The position numbers and the translations under genes are program-made. The notes beneath the pieces were generated by a model. The model saw only the letters and a list, made by a program, of their open reading frames with translations, ran no database searches and was not told the origin of the DNA. This document shows positions 43,822 to 55,540 of a stretch of 64,000 bases of DNA, piece after piece. The stretch is from Pseudomonas putida. Lineage in GTDB: Bacteria; Pseudomonadota; Gammaproteobacteria; Pseudomonadales; Pseudomonadaceae. Numbering within the stretch: position 1 is the stretch's first letter; every line of letters begins with the position of its first letter. The DNA lies in contig NZ_JANHKS010000022.1 in NCBI RefSeq assembly GCF_028682175.1, forward strand, positions 25,906-89,905. The letters run 5' to 3'.

Positions 43822-44553
43822 ATGACCTCGATCCTCGCCCTGCGCCCCGATGACAGCCAGCCGACGCCGCTCTATCTGCAACTGGCGCGCAATCTGGAAG
43901 CGGCCATCCATGCAGGTCAGTGGAAAGCCGAGCAGGCGCTGCCCTCCGAGCGCAGCCTCAGCGAAACCCTGAACATTTCCCGCGTCACCGCGCGCAAGGC
44001 ACTGGAAATTCTGCTGGAGCAGGGCCTGATCCGACGCAGCCAGGGCTCGGGCACCTTCATCACGCCGCGCCTGGAACAACCCTTGTCGCGCCTTTCCAGT
44101 TTCAGCGAAATGCTCCGGCTCAAAGGCTTCACCCCCAGCTCCCAGTGGCTTGAGCGTGACATCGCCCTGCCGACCCACGAAGAACTTATCCGCCTCGGCC
44201 TGTCGCCCACCGAGAAAGTCGCGCGGCTCAAACGCCTGCGCAAGGCCGACGGCATCGTCATGGCCGTCGAGCTCAGTGCACTCCCTGCAGCCCTCCTGCC
44301 TGAACCCGAGGCGATTGGCGATTCACTCTACGCCCACCTCGATTCGATCGGGCGTCCCGTGGTGCGCGCCCTGCAGCACATCCGCGCGATCAACGCATCC
44401 GAGGAAATGGCGGCGATGGTGGGCATCGAAACCGGCACCGCGATGCTGCTGATGACCCGTATCGGCTATCTGGCGGACAACACCCCCATCGAGCTGACCG
44501 ACACCTATTGCCGCGACGACTACTACGACTTCGTCGCCGAACTGCGGCGTTGA
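43822..44553 (+). CDS. nagR: GntR/HutC-family regulator of the nag operon
   Basis: 243 residues: N-terminal winged helix (PLYLQLARNLEAAIHAGQW, ALPSERSLSETLNISRVTAR) and a UTRA ligand domain (about 95-240). Homologues respond to glucosamine-6-phosphate or GlcNAc-6-phosphate. It is the first gene of the cluster, 21 bp before nagA, so autorepression is expected. Symbol by position and family (also called NagQ). Confidence 0.88.
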   Translation: MTSILALRPDDSQPTPLYLQLARNLEAAIHAGQWKAEQALPSERSLSETLNISRVTARKALEILLEQGLIRRSQGSGTFITPRLEQPLSRLSSFSEMLRLKGFTPSSQWLERDIALPTHEELIRLGLSPTEKVARLKRLRKADGIVMAVELSALPAALLPEPEAIGDSLYAHLDSIGRPVVRALQHIRAINASEEMAAMVGIETGTAMLLMTRIGYLADNTPIELTDTYCRDDYYDFVAELRR

Positions 44554-44574
44554 GCGCCTGACCACGGAGCCAGC

Positions 44575-45661
<1,087 letters not shown>

Positions 45662-45681
<20 letters not shown>

Positions 45682-46684
45682 TGAGGCACTTGCCTCCCAT
45701 GATGTCATCCAGCGCCAACTGGACGTGCTGGAACCGCGCCTGATCGCTGTAGCCGAACGCCTGCGCCAGTGTGAGCCAAAGGTGATCGTCTCGGTGGCGC
45801 GCGGCAGTTCCGACCACGCGGCCAGCTACTTCGCCTACCTGACCATGCAACTGGCGGGCGTGCCGGTGGCTTCGTTGCCGATGTCGGTGGTCACCCTGCA
45901 TGACTCGCCCATGCGGGTGCAGGGCCAGCCCGCTTTCGCCTTCTCGCAGTCGGGGCAAAGCCCGGATCTGGTCGGCAGCATGGAGAAACTGCGCCAGCAA
46001 GGCGCGCTCACCGTGGCTCTGGTCAACGCCGAAGACTCGCCCCTGGAGCACGCCTGCGAATGCGTACTGCCACTCTGCGCCGGCCCTGAACTGAGCGTCG
46101 CCGCGACCAAGAGCTTCATCGCGACCTTGAGCGCCAGCGCCCGCGTCGTCGCTCACTGGCAACAGGACGCGCAATTGCTGCAAGCCGGTCGCACCCTGCC
46201 CGGCCAGTTGCAGGCTGCGGCGCGTCAGGACTGGTCCGCCGCCGTCGATGCGCTGCGCGACTGTCAGCGGCTGATGGTCATTGGCCGCGGCACCGGTTTC
46301 GCGATTGCCCAGGAAGCGGCGCTCAAATTCAAGGAAACCTCGTCCATCCAGGCCGAGGCCTTCAGCAGCGCCGAAGTGCGCCACGGCCCGATGGCGCTGG
46401 TGGGCGATCACTACCCGCTGCTGATCTTCGCCACCCGAGGTGCCGAACAGGCCAGCCTGCTGGCGCTCGCCACCGACATGCGCGAGCGCGGCGCCACCGT
46501 GCTACTGGCTGCGCCCGACGACATTGCCGAACGCGACCTGACGCTGATCTGCGCCGACCACCCGGCCCTCGATCCGATTCTCGCCATTCAAAGCTTCTAC
46601 GTGATGGCCGCTGCACTGGCGCAGGCCCGGGGCCTGGACCCGGACCAGCCGCGCCACCTGAGCAAAGTCACCAAAACCCACTGA
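45662..46684 (+). CDS. SIS-domain glucosamine-6-phosphate deaminase (NagB-II type)
   Basis: 340 residues: two SIS domains like the isomerase half of GlmS but without the glutaminase domain. It replaces classical NagB, deaminating glucosamine-6-phosphate to fructose-6-phosphate. Seen: SRGSSDHA-type VARGSSDHAASYF, GQSPDLVGSM and EAFSSAEVRHGPMALVG. Start uncertain: TTG 45662 has AAGGAG 6 nt upstream; ATG 45674 lacks a good site. Starts inside nagA. Confidence 0.85.
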
Positions 46685-46722
46685 TCGCACGCCGCCCGGC
46701 CGATGCCTGCAAGGACGATGTC

Positions 46723-49251
46723 ATGAATAACAATAAACAGATGACGTTCAGCGCCCCGTTCAGCGGAGCCCTGCTGACACTGGCGCAGATCCCCGACCCG
46801 GTTTTCGCCAGCGGCGCGATGGGTACCGGCCTGGCCATCGACCCGCTGGATGACGTGCTGCACGCGCCCTTTGCCGGCGTGGTCATCAACATCGCCCGCA
46901 CTCGCCATGCCATCAACCTGCGCGCCGACAACGGCAGCGAGTGGCTGCTGCACGTGGGCATCGATTCGGTCGAACTGGGCGGCGAAGGTTTCGAAGCCCT
47001 GGTCAAGGAAGGCCAGCGCGTGAGCGAAGGGCTGCCATTGCTGCGTTTCGATCTGGATCACGTGGCGCGCCATTGCCGCAGCCTGGTCAGCGCGCTGATC
47101 CTGCTCAATGGCGACCGCTTCACGCTCGACCCTGTTCAGGCTTCTGGCACGGTCAACGTGGGCGAGCCGCTACTTAACGTCGCAGCGCTGGCCCGATCTG
47201 ATGATTCAGACTCCGCCCACGACCCTCGGGCTAAACAGGCACGGGGCACTATTCGTGTCGCCCATAACGGCGGATTGCACGCCCGCCCGGCGGCGCTGGT
47301 ACGCCAGACCGCACGCCAGTTCGCCAGCCATGCCGAGCTGCATTTCGCCGGGACCAGCGCCTCCACCGACAGCGTCACCGGCCTCATGGGCCTGGGCGTT
47401 GCCGAGCAGGACGAAGTGGAAGTGGTGTGCCTGGGTCACGACAGTGAAGTGGCATTGCAGGCGCTGCTCAAGGCGCTGTCCACACCCTCTCCGGATGAGA
47501 AGCCCCACGGGATCGCTGCTATTGCGCAGACGCGCGCCGCTTCGAGCAACGAACCAGGCATCCTCACCGGTGTCACCGCATCCCCGGGGCTGGCCAGCGG
47601 CCCGATGTTCCGGCTGGGCACCATCGAACTGGACGAAGACACCGGCGGCCATCGCCCGGACGAGCAACGGCAGATCCTCAGCGAAGCGCTGGTGCAGGTT
47701 CGCACAGAGATCAGCGCCTCGCTCAATCACGATCAGGACGAACAGAGCGCGATTTTCGCCACCCACCTTGCGATGCTCGAAGACCCCGCCCTGCTCGACG
47801 CCGCCGTCGATGCCATCGACCAGGGCAAGAGCGCGGCCCACGCCTGGAGTCAGGCGGTATTGGCTCAGTGTGACCATCTGCAGACACTGGGCAACCCGCT
47901 GCTGGCCGAGCGCGCCAACGACCTCCGCGATCTGCGCCAGCGCGTGCTGTTGAGCCTGCTGGGTGAAGCGCGCTGCGTCGAGGTGCCGGCCTGGGCTATC
48001 GTTGTCGCAACCGAACTGACGCCTTCGGATCTGTTGATGCTGGCCGAGTGCGGCATCGGCGGTATCTGCATGGCCGAGGGTGGCGCCACTTCCCATGTGG
48101 CGATTCTGGCGCGGGGCAAGGGTCTGCCGTGCCTGGTGGCCATGGGTGGCGATCTGCTCGACGCAGCGCAGGAACAGGAAGTGGTACTGGACGCCGACAA
48201 CGGTCGTCTCGAGCTGGCACCGGACGCCACTCGCCTGCAGGCGATTCAGGCGCTACGCAGCCAACGCTTCGAACAACGCCAGCGCGAGCAGCAAAGCGCT
48301 CACCTGCCCGCCCTGACTCAGGATGGCGTGGCGGTGGAAATTGCCGCCAACGTTGCGTCTCGCGCCGACACCGAAAACGCGCAGCTCAATGGCGCCGATG
48401 GCGTGGGCCTGCTGCGCACGGAATTCCTCTTCGTCGACCGCAGCGCGGCACCCACCGAAGACGAACAACTGGCGGCCTATCAGTCGGTACTCAATGCAAT
48501 CGCGCAGAAGCCGGTGATCATCCGCACCATCGACATCGGCGGCGACAAGCAACTGCACTACCTGCCCCTGCCGGCCGAAGCCAACCCGGTGCTGGGCCTG
48601 CGCGGGATTCGCCTGGGCCAGGCCCGGCCCGAATTGCTCGACCAGCAGTTGCGCGCCTTGTTGCGCGTAACGCCCCTGAGCCGCTGCCGCATTCTGCTGC
48701 CGATGATCACCGAGGTCAGCGAATTGATCGCGGTGCGTCGGCGTATCGACGAACTCGCGCAACTGGCCGGCATCCACGAACGCCCTGAGTTGGGCGTGAT
48801 GGTCGAAGTACCCTCTGCGGCATTGCTCGCAGAACGGCTGGCCGAGCATGCGGACTTTCTGTCCATCGGCACCAACGATCTGTCGCAATACACCCTGGCC
48901 ATGGATCGCGATCACGCAGGCCTCGCCGCGCGGGTCGATGCCATGCACCCGGCGCTGCTGAAACTGATCGACATGACCTGCACCGCTGCCGCCAGCAAAG
49001 GCCGTTGGGTCGGTGTGTGCGGAGCCCTGGCCAGCGACCCGCTCGCCACTGCGGCGCTGATCGGCCTGGGCGTGCGCGAGCTTTCGGTGAGCCCGCCACA
49101 GGTTGGGCAGATCAAGGCGCAGGTCCGCGAACTCGACACCCGCCAATGCCAGGCCCTGGCCCAGCACCTGCTGACCCTGGGCAGCGCCGCCGAGGTGCGA
49201 ACGGCCTGCAACACCTTCCAGACTCAGGTCCAGAGCAAGCGATCTGCCTGA
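46723..49251 (+). CDS. nagF: Multi-domain PTS protein EIIA-HPr-EI (NagF)
   Basis: 842 residues carrying the soluble phosphorelay in one chain. EIIA-Glc domain (1-150) with phospho-site H77 in LLHVGID and partner H62; HPr (175-260) with H186 in GLHARPA; EI (280-840) with H458 in GGATSHVAIL, EGVGLLRTEF-type GVGLLRTEFLF and the PEP-site cysteine in GVCGALAS. Takes phosphate from PEP and passes it to NagE. Start ATG 46723. Confidence 0.95.
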   Translation: MNNNKQMTFSAPFSGALLTLAQIPDPVFASGAMGTGLAIDPLDDVLHAPFAGVVINIARTRHAINLRADNGSEWLLHVGIDSVELGGEGFEALVKEGQRVSEGLPLLRFDLDHVARHCRSLVSALILLNGDRFTLDPVQASGTVNVGEPLLNVAALARSDDSDSAHDPRAKQARGTIRVAHNGGLHARPAALVRQTARQFASHAELHFAGTSASTDSVTGLMGLGVAEQDEVEVVCLGHDSEVALQALLKALSTPSPDEKPHGIAAIAQTRAASSNEPGILTGVTASPGLASGPMFRLGTIELDEDTGGHRPDEQRQILSEALVQVRTEISASLNHDQDEQSAIFATHLAMLEDPALLDAAVDAIDQGKSAAHAWSQAVLAQCDHLQTLGNPLLAERANDLRDLRQRVLLSLLGEARCVEVPAWAIVVATELTPSDLLMLAECGIGGICMAEGGATSHVAILARGKGLPCLVAMGGDLLDAAQEQEVVLDADNGRLELAPDATRLQAIQALRSQRFEQRQREQQSAHLPALTQDGVAVEIAANVASRADTENAQLNGADGVGLLRTEFLFVDRSAAPTEDEQLAAYQSVLNAIAQKPVIIRTIDIGGDKQLHYLPLPAEANPVLGLRGIRLGQARPELLDQQLRALLRVTPLSRCRILLPMITEVSELIAVRRRIDELAQLAGIHERPELGVMVEVPSAALLAERLAEHADFLSIGTNDLSQYTLAMDRDHAGLAARVDAMHPALLKLIDMTCTAAASKGRWVGVCGALASDPLATAALIGLGVRELSVSPPQVGQIKAQVRELDTRQCQALAQHLLTLGSAAEVRTACNTFQTQVQSKRSA

Positions 49252-49308
49252 ACAGAGCCCCTGCTCCTCAATAACAAGCACAAGAACAGAACGCCAAGGA
49301 GAGACGCC

Positions 49309-50991
49309 GTGTACCAACATTTCATCGAAGGGCTGCAACGGCTGGGGCGCGCATTGATGCTACCCATCGCCATCCTGCCGATTGCCGGCCTGCTGCTGCG
49401 CCTGGGCGACACCGACCTGTTGAACATCGCGATCATCCACGCGGCGGGCAACGCGATCTTCAGCAACCTGGCACTGATCTTCGCCATCGGCATCGCCGTG
49501 GGTTTCGCCCGGGACAATAACGGCACTGCGGGCCTTGCGGGCGCCATCGGCTACCTGGTGATGACTTCCACGCTCAAGGTGCTCGACGCGCACATCGACA
49601 TGGGCATGCTGGCCGGGATCATCTCGGGCCTGCTGGCGGGCGGGCTGTACAACAGGTTCAAGGACATCGCCCTGCCGGAGTACCTGGCGTTCTTTGGCGG
49701 TCGGCGCTTCGTGCCGATTGCGACCGGGCTGTCCGCCGTGGTGCTGGGGCTGGTCTTCGGCCTGATCTGGCCGCCCGTGCAGAACGGCATCAACGCTCTG
49801 GGCCAACTGATGCTGGAGAGCGGCAGCGTCGGCGCGTTCTTCTTCGGAGTGATGAACCGCATCCTGATCGTCACCGGCCTGCACCACATCCTCAACAACC
49901 TGGTGTGGTTCGTCTTCGGCAGCTTCACCGATCCTGAAACCGGTCGCGTGGTCACCGGCGATCTGGCGCGTTATTTTGCCGGCGACCCGAACGCCGGGCA
50001 GTTCATGACCGGCATGTTCCCCATGATGATCTTCGGCCTGCCCGCCGCGTGCCTGGCGATGTACCGCAATGCACTGCCGGGCCAGCGCAAGCTGATCGGC
50101 GGGATCCTGCTGTCGATGGCACTGACCTCGGCGCTGACCGGCGTCACCGAACCCATCGAATTCGCCTTCATGTTTCTGGCGCCTCTGCTCTATGTGCTGC
50201 ACGCCCTGCTGACCGGGCTGGCCATGGCGCTGGCAAGCCTGCTGGACATCCACCTGGGCTTCACCTTTTCCGGCGGCGCCATCGACATGGCGCTGGGCTG
50301 GGGCAAGTCCACCAACGGCTGGCGCGTACTGCCGCTGGGCGCCGCCTACGCCGTGGTCTATTACCTGGTGTTCGACCAGTGCATCAAGCGCTTCAACCTG
50401 AAAACCCCGGGCCGTGAACAGGTGTCCAGCAGCACCGTCCATGTCGCGCAGAGCGACCGTGCGGGCGCCTACATCAAGGCGCTGGGCGGCGCTGAGAACC
50501 TGCTGAGCATCGGTGCCTGCACCACCCGCCTGCGCCTGCAACTGGCGGACCGCACCCTGGCCAAGGATACCGAACTGAAAGCATTGGGAGCGATGGCGGT
50601 AGTGCGCCCGGGCAGTGGCGGCAGCCTGCAGATCGTGGTCGGCCCGCTGGCAGACAGCATCGCCGACGAACTGCGTGAAGCCCTGCCACACTCGACATCT
50701 GCCCAGCCCGTTGCGCAGCCCGAAGCGCCGGCTCAGCAAACGGTGGATATCGGTCAGGCCGCGCAGTGGTTCAAGGCGCTGGGCGGCAAGGCGGTAGTCG
50801 ATGTGGAATGTGTCGCGCTGACGCGCCTGCGGGTGCAGTTGAAGGAAGGCCAATCACTGGCCGCCGGCCAACTGGAAGCGCTGGGATGCCAGGGCGTGAG
50901 AAGCCTGGGCAGTGGTGTGTGGCATGTGCTGGTGGGGGAAGGTGCCCAGGGGTTGAGCGAGGCGTTGCGGGGGATGGTGACAACCAACTAA
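49309..50991 (+). CDS. nagE: PTS N-acetylglucosamine transporter EIICB (NagE)
   Basis: 560 residues. EIIC membrane domain (1-360; GIVAGF-type AIGIAVGFARDN, EPIEFAFMF), EIIB with phospho-cysteine C404 in IGACTTRLRL (385-460), a linker rich in A, P and Q, then a second EIIB-like domain (482-560). In that copy the aligned position is alanine 503 (DVECVALTRLRV), so it cannot be phosphorylated the same way. Imports and phosphorylates GlcNAc using NagF. ATG 49309. Confidence 0.93.
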   Translation: MYQHFIEGLQRLGRALMLPIAILPIAGLLLRLGDTDLLNIAIIHAAGNAIFSNLALIFAIGIAVGFARDNNGTAGLAGAIGYLVMTSTLKVLDAHIDMGMLAGIISGLLAGGLYNRFKDIALPEYLAFFGGRRFVPIATGLSAVVLGLVFGLIWPPVQNGINALGQLMLESGSVGAFFFGVMNRILIVTGLHHILNNLVWFVFGSFTDPETGRVVTGDLARYFAGDPNAGQFMTGMFPMMIFGLPAACLAMYRNALPGQRKLIGGILLSMALTSALTGVTEPIEFAFMFLAPLLYVLHALLTGLAMALASLLDIHLGFTFSGGAIDMALGWGKSTNGWRVLPLGAAYAVVYYLVFDQCIKRFNLKTPGREQVSSSTVHVAQSDRAGAYIKALGGAENLLSIGACTTRLRLQLADRTLAKDTELKALGAMAVVRPGSGGSLQIVVGPLADSIADELREALPHSTSAQPVAQPEAPAQQTVDIGQAAQWFKALGGKAVVDVECVALTRLRVQLKEGQSLAAGQLEALGCQGVRSLGSGVWHVLVGEGAQGLSEALRGMVTTN

Positions 50992-51000
50992 CACCCACCA

Positions 51001-51091
51001 CTGTAGGAGCGCGCTTGCCCGCGACGGCATTCCAACCGACGCTGCTGCGTCGGATGACACGCCGCCGTCGCGGGCAAGGGCGCTCCTACAG
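51001..51091. repeat. REPIN, class I
   Basis: CTGTAGGAGCGCGCTTGCCC and an inverted copy with a mismatch (GGGCAAGGGCGCTCCTACAG), between the convergent nagE and small NIF3-like gene. Confidence 0.88.
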
Positions 51092-51108
51092 GGGGGTTGT
51101 GCCGGACA

Positions 51109-51420
51109 TCAGAAATCTTCCAGCTTCCACACTTCGTAAGCCGGGGTTTCGTAGGGGTGGCTGCTTTTGAGGGCTGCCACCGCCTCGCGGATCAACTCGT
51201 CGGCGACGACAAGCTCGACCTTCCACTCTTCAACCTGCTCGATCTGTCCGGTTTGCCCAATGAACGGCTGACTGCCGTCCAGCGGGCGAAACTGGCCCTG
51301 ACCCAGCACCTGCCATGAGCAGCTGTCATAAGCACCTATCCGCCCCGCGCCGGCGGCGAATAGTGCACTCTTGACCTGCTCCACGTGGCCAGGTGGCACG
51401 AAGAAGGCGAGCTTGTACAT
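51109..51420 (-). CDS. Small NIF3/YqfO-type protein
   Basis: 103 residues, starts MYKLAFFVPPGHVEQVKSAL and ends SSHPYETPAYEVWKLEDF. It matches the CutA-like insert of NIF3/YqfO proteins as a stand-alone unit; the metal-binding NIF3 halves are absent. Function unknown. 6 bp downstream of purL on the same strand. Confidence 0.8.
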   Translation of the reverse strand: MYKLAFFVPPGHVEQVKSALFAAGAGRIGAYDSCSWQVLGQGQFRPLDGSQPFIGQTGQIEQVEEWKVELVVADELIREAVAALKSSHPYETPAYEVWKLEDF

Positions 51421-51426
51421 CTCCTG

Positions 51427-54400
51427 TCAATTGACCCAGACGCGAGCGTTTCTGAACATCCGCATCCACGCGCCATCTTCAGCCCACTCATCAGGACGCC
51501 ACGAGTTGTTCACCGCGCGGAATACGCGCTCGGGGTGCGGCATCATGATGGTGACGCGACCGTCGCGAGTGGTCAGGCCGGTGATACCGCGCGGCGAGCC
51601 GTTCGGGTTGGCCGGGTAGGTTTCGGTGACCTTGCCGTGGTTGTCGACGAAACGCATCGCCACTGTGCCGGAGACGTCGGTTTCCAGCAGTGCATCGGCC
51701 GACTTGAATTCCGCATGGCCTTCGCCGTGGGCGATGGCGATCGGCATGCGCGAACCGGCCATGCCTTGCAGGAAGATCGACGCCGACTTCTGGATCTCGA
51801 CCATGGCCACGCGCGCTTCGAACTGCTCGGAGCGGTTGCGTACGAAGTGCGGCCAGAACTCGCTGCCCGGGATCAGTTCGCTGAGGTTGGACATCATCTG
51901 GCAACCGTTGCACACGCCCAGGGCGAAGCTGTCGGTACGCTCGAAGAAGCCCTGGAACGCATCGCGGGCGCGGCTGTTGAACAGTGCCGACTTGGCCCAG
52001 CCTTCACCGGCGCCGAGCACGTCACCGTAGGAGAAGCCACCGCAGGCGACCAGACCCTTGAATTCGTTCAGGTCGATACGGCCAGCGAGGATGTCGCTCA
52101 TGTGCACGTCAACCGAGGCGAAGCCTGCGCGGTCGAATGCAGCGGCCATTTCGACCTGACCGTTCACGCCCTGCTCGCGCAGGACCGCCACTTGCGGGCG
52201 AACGCCTTTCTTGATGTAAGGCGCGGCGATGTCGTCGTTGACGTCGTAGCCCAGCTTGACGCTCAGGCCCGGGTTGTCTTCTTCCAGCAGGGCGTCGAAT
52301 TCCTGATCGGCGCAGTCGGCGTTGTCGCGCAGACGCTGGATCTGGTAGCTGGTTTCGCTCCACTGGCGTTGCAGCAGGCGGCGATCACCCTTGAACAGTT
52401 GTTCGCCGTTCAGGCTGATGCTGACCTCGCTGTTGTTGACCGGCTTGCCGATCACCGCAACGCAGTCTTCACCCAGGCCCGCAGCGCTGAACTGGGCCAG
52501 CACCACCGGGGTTGCATCCTGACGCACTTGAATCACTGCACCCAGCTCTTCGTTGAAGAGGATGGCGGCGACTTTTTCGCGCTTGCCGGTCAGGGTGTCG
52601 AGTTCCAGGTTCAGACCGCAGTGGCCGGCGAAAGCCATCTCCAGCGCAGTTGCCATCAGGCCGCCGTCGGAACGGTCGTGGTAGGCCAGCAGGTGACCGT
52701 CGGCATTGAGGCCCTGGATCACGGCGAAGAACGCCTTGAGGTCTTCGGCGTCATCGACGTCCGGCGCGGCGTTGGCCAGCTTGCCGTGGGTCTGGGCGAG
52801 GATCGAGGCGCCCATGCGGTTCTGGCCGCGGCCCAGGTCGATCAGGATCAGGTCGGTTTCGCCCTTGTCCATGCGCAGTTGCGGGGTCAGGGTCTTGCGA
52901 ATGTCGGTGACGGGCGCAAAGCCGGTGACGATCAGCGACAGCGGCGATGTGACGGTTTTTTCCGCGCCTTCTTCGTTCCAGCGGGTCTTCATGGACATGG
53001 AGTCCTTGCCCACCGGAATGGTGATACCCAGCTCAGGGCACAGCTCCATGCCGACCGCTTTCACGGTGTCATACAGACGCGCGTCTTCGCCCGGGTGACC
53101 GGCTGCAGACATCCAGTTGGCCGACAGCTTGATGTCGGAAATCTTCGCGATGCTCGACGCTGCAATGTTGGTCAGTGTCTCGCCAATCGCCATGCGACCC
53201 GATGCCGGAGCATCCAGCAGGGCCAGCGGGGTGCGCTCGCCCATCGCCATGGCTTCACCGGTGTAGACGTCGAAGCTGGTCGCGGTGACCGCAACGTCGG
53301 CTACCGGCACCTGCCATGGGCCGACCATCTGGTCGCGGTTGACCAGGCCTGTGATGCTGCGGTCGCCGATGGTGATCAGGAAGTTCTTGCTCGCTACCGC
53401 AGGGTGACGCAGCACGCGCTGAACGCTATCTTCCAGGCTCAGGGTGCTCGGATCGAAATCGTCGCCCAGTTCGGCTTCGCGAGTGGCCGAACGGTGCATG
53501 CGCGGAGCCTTGCCCAGCAGCACTTCCAGCGGCATGTCCACCGGGCTGTTGCCGAAGTGGCTGTCAGTCACGGTCAGTTGCGGCTCTTCGGTGGCTTCAC
53601 CGACTACGGCAAACGGGCAGCGCTCGCGTTCGCAGATGGCTTTGAAGCGTTCGAAGTCAGGGGCGCTGACGGCCAGGACGTAACGTTCCTGGGACTCGTT
53701 GCTCCAGATTTCCAGCGGCGCCATGCCAGGCTCGTCGTTCGGCACGTTGCGCAGTTCGAAGCGACCGCCACGGCCGCCGTCGTTGACCAGTTCAGGGAAG
53801 GCATTGGACAGACCGCCCGCGCCCACGTCGTGGATGAAGGCGATCGGGTTCTTGTCGCCCAACTGCCAGCAGCGGTCGATCACTTCCTGGCAACGACGCT
53901 CCATTTCAGGGTTTTCACGCTGGACCGATGCGAAGTCCAGATCCGCCGAGCTGTCGCCGGTGGCCATGGAGGATGCCGCGCCGCCGCCCAGGCCGATCAG
54001 CATTGCCGGGCCGCCCAGCACGATCAGCTTGGCGCCAACGGTGATCTCGCCTTTCTGCACGTGCTCTGCACGGATGTTGCCCATGCCACCGGCCAGCATG
54101 ATCGGCTTGTGGTAGCCACGGACTTCTTCGCCGTGCGGGGTGTTGATCGACTGCTCGAAGGTACGGAAGTAGCCGGTCAGGGCCGGACGACCGAATTCGT
54201 TGTTGAACGCAGCGCCGCCCAGCGGGCCTTCGATCATGATGTCCAGCGGGGTGACGATACGCTCGGGTTTGCCGTATGGCTTCTCCCAAGGCTGTACGAA
54301 ACCCGGAATGTTCAGGTTGGAAACGGTGAAGCCGGTCAGGCCAGCCTTAGGCTTGGCGCCACGACCGGTTGCGCCTTCGTCGCGAATCTCGCCGCCGGAG

Positions 54401-55326
54401 CCGGTGGAGGCGCCCGGGAACGGAGCGATGGCGGTCGGGTGGTTGTGCGTCTCGACCTTCATCAGGATATGCACCGGCTCCTGCACCGCGCCGTACTGGC
54501 GGGTTTCAGGGTTCGGGAAGAAGCGACCGGCCACGCTACCGACGATGACCGAGGCGTTGTCCTTGTATGCGGACAGCACGCCTTCGTTGTGCATCTGGTA
54601 GGTGTTCTTGATCATGCCGAACAGGCTTTTTTCCTGGCTCTGGCCGTCGATGTCCCAACTGGCGTTGAAGATCTTGTGGCGGCAGTGCTCGGAGTTGGCC
54701 TGGGCGAACATCATCAGTTCGATGTCGTGCGGGTTGCGCTTCAAACCGATGAATGCGTTGACCAGGTAGTCGATCTCGTCATCGGCCAGGGCCAGGCCCA
54801 GCTCGACGTTGGCTTTTTCCAGGGCGGCGCGACCGCCAGCCAGCACGTCCACGGCAGTGAGCGGCTTGGGCTCGGCGTGGCTGAACAGACCGGCAGCGTC
54901 TTCCAGCTTGCCCAGCACCAGCTGGGTCATGCGGTCGTGCAGGCTGTCGTTGATCAGTTGTGCTTCGGCGTCGCTGAACTGGCCTTCTACATAGAAGGCA
55001 ATGCCGCGCTCAAGACGCTGGATCTTGGTCAGGCTGCAGTTGCGGGCGATGTCGGTGGCCTTGCTCGACCACGGCGAAATGGTGCCGAAACGCGGCAGCA
55101 CCAGGAACAGACGACCGCGAGGCTCTTGAACCGGCACGCTCGGGCCGTATTTCAAGAGACGGGCAAGCACTTGCTGCTCGTCTTCGGTCAGCGCGCTGGT
55201 GACCTCGGCGAAGTGGGCGAATTCAGCGTACAGGCCACTGACAGCCGGAACTTTTTCGTTCAGCTGCTCAAGTAATTTCTTGTGGCGGAAGGCGGAAAGA
55301 GCGGGAGCACCACGCAGGATCAACAT
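51427..55326 (-). CDS. purL: Phosphoribosylformylglycinamidine synthase, large type
   Basis: Converts FGAR to FGAM with glutamine and ATP. 1299 residues, normal for the gammaproteobacterial single-chain enzyme: N-terminal domain, two AIRS-like synthase halves (VETHNHPTAIAPFPGASTG) and a C-terminal glutaminase with GVCNGCQMMSNL cysteine and PHPERVFRAV. Start ATG 55326. A minus-strand TAGAAT at 55376-55371 could be its -10. Confidence 0.96.
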   Translation of the reverse strand: MLILRGAPALSAFRHKKLLEQLNEKVPAVSGLYAEFAHFAEVTSALTEDEQQVLARLLKYGPSVPVQEPRGRLFLVLPRFGTISPWSSKATDIARNCSLTKIQRLERGIAFYVEGQFSDAEAQLINDSLHDRMTQLVLGKLEDAAGLFSHAEPKPLTAVDVLAGGRAALEKANVELGLALADDEIDYLVNAFIGLKRNPHDIELMMFAQANSEHCRHKIFNASWDIDGQSQEKSLFGMIKNTYQMHNEGVLSAYKDNASVIVGSVAGRFFPNPETRQYGAVQEPVHILMKVETHNHPTAIAPFPGASTGSGGEIRDEGATGRGAKPKAGLTGFTVSNLNIPGFVQPWEKPYGKPERIVTPLDIMIEGPLGGAAFNNEFGRPALTGYFRTFEQSINTPHGEEVRGYHKPIMLAGGMGNIRAEHVQKGEITVGAKLIVLGGPAMLIGLGGGAASSMATGDSSADLDFASVQRENPEMERRCQEVIDRCWQLGDKNPIAFIHDVGAGGLSNAFPELVNDGGRGGRFELRNVPNDEPGMAPLEIWSNESQERYVLAVSAPDFERFKAICERERCPFAVVGEATEEPQLTVTDSHFGNSPVDMPLEVLLGKAPRMHRSATREAELGDDFDPSTLSLEDSVQRVLRHPAVASKNFLITIGDRSITGLVNRDQMVGPWQVPVADVAVTATSFDVYTGEAMAMGERTPLALLDAPASGRMAIGETLTNIAASSIAKISDIKLSANWMSAAGHPGEDARLYDTVKAVGMELCPELGITIPVGKDSMSMKTRWNEEGAEKTVTSPLSLIVTGFAPVTDIRKTLTPQLRMDKGETDLILIDLGRGQNRMGASILAQTHGKLANAAPDVDDAEDLKAFFAVIQGLNADGHLLAYHDRSDGGLMATALEMAFAGHCGLNLELDTLTGKREKVAAILFNEELGAVIQVRQDATPVVLAQFSAAGLGEDCVAVIGKPVNNSEVSISLNGEQLFKGDRRLLQRQWSETSYQIQRLRDNADCADQEFDALLEEDNPGLSVKLGYDVNDDIAAPYIKKGVRPQVAVLREQGVNGQVEMAAAFDRAGFASVDVHMSDILAGRIDLNEFKGLVACGGFSYGDVLGAGEGWAKSALFNSRARDAFQGFFERTDSFALGVCNGCQMMSNLSELIPGSEFWPHFVRNRSEQFEARVAMVEIQKSASIFLQGMAGSRMPIAIAHGEGHAEFKSADALLETDVSGTVAMRFVDNHGKVTETYPANPNGSPRGITGLTTRDGRVTIMMPHPERVFRAVNNSWRPDEWAEDGAWMRMFRNARVWVN

Positions 55327-55540
55327 CGTCGGGACAGCCTCAGGGAAGGGGGTGTGCTTTGAGGCCCCGCATTCTAGCCTAAACCGTCACTTTCGGCACC
55401 CGAAACCATGGGCCGGACGCACCCGAATATCGGGGTTTGCCGTTTGCCGTGCCGAATTGGTAAAAAATCCTACTGCTCTATCAGACGCAATCATCGCTGT
55501 CGAGATATGGCGGCAACGGCGCTTTGCGTATACTGCACCG

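Noticed and set aside
51385..55275. A stop-free frame of almost 1300 codons antisense to purL
   Set aside because: It mirrors purL exactly, has low-complexity V/H/Q/D-rich composition typical of the antisense of GC-rich Pseudomonas genes, and has no motif. purL is certain.
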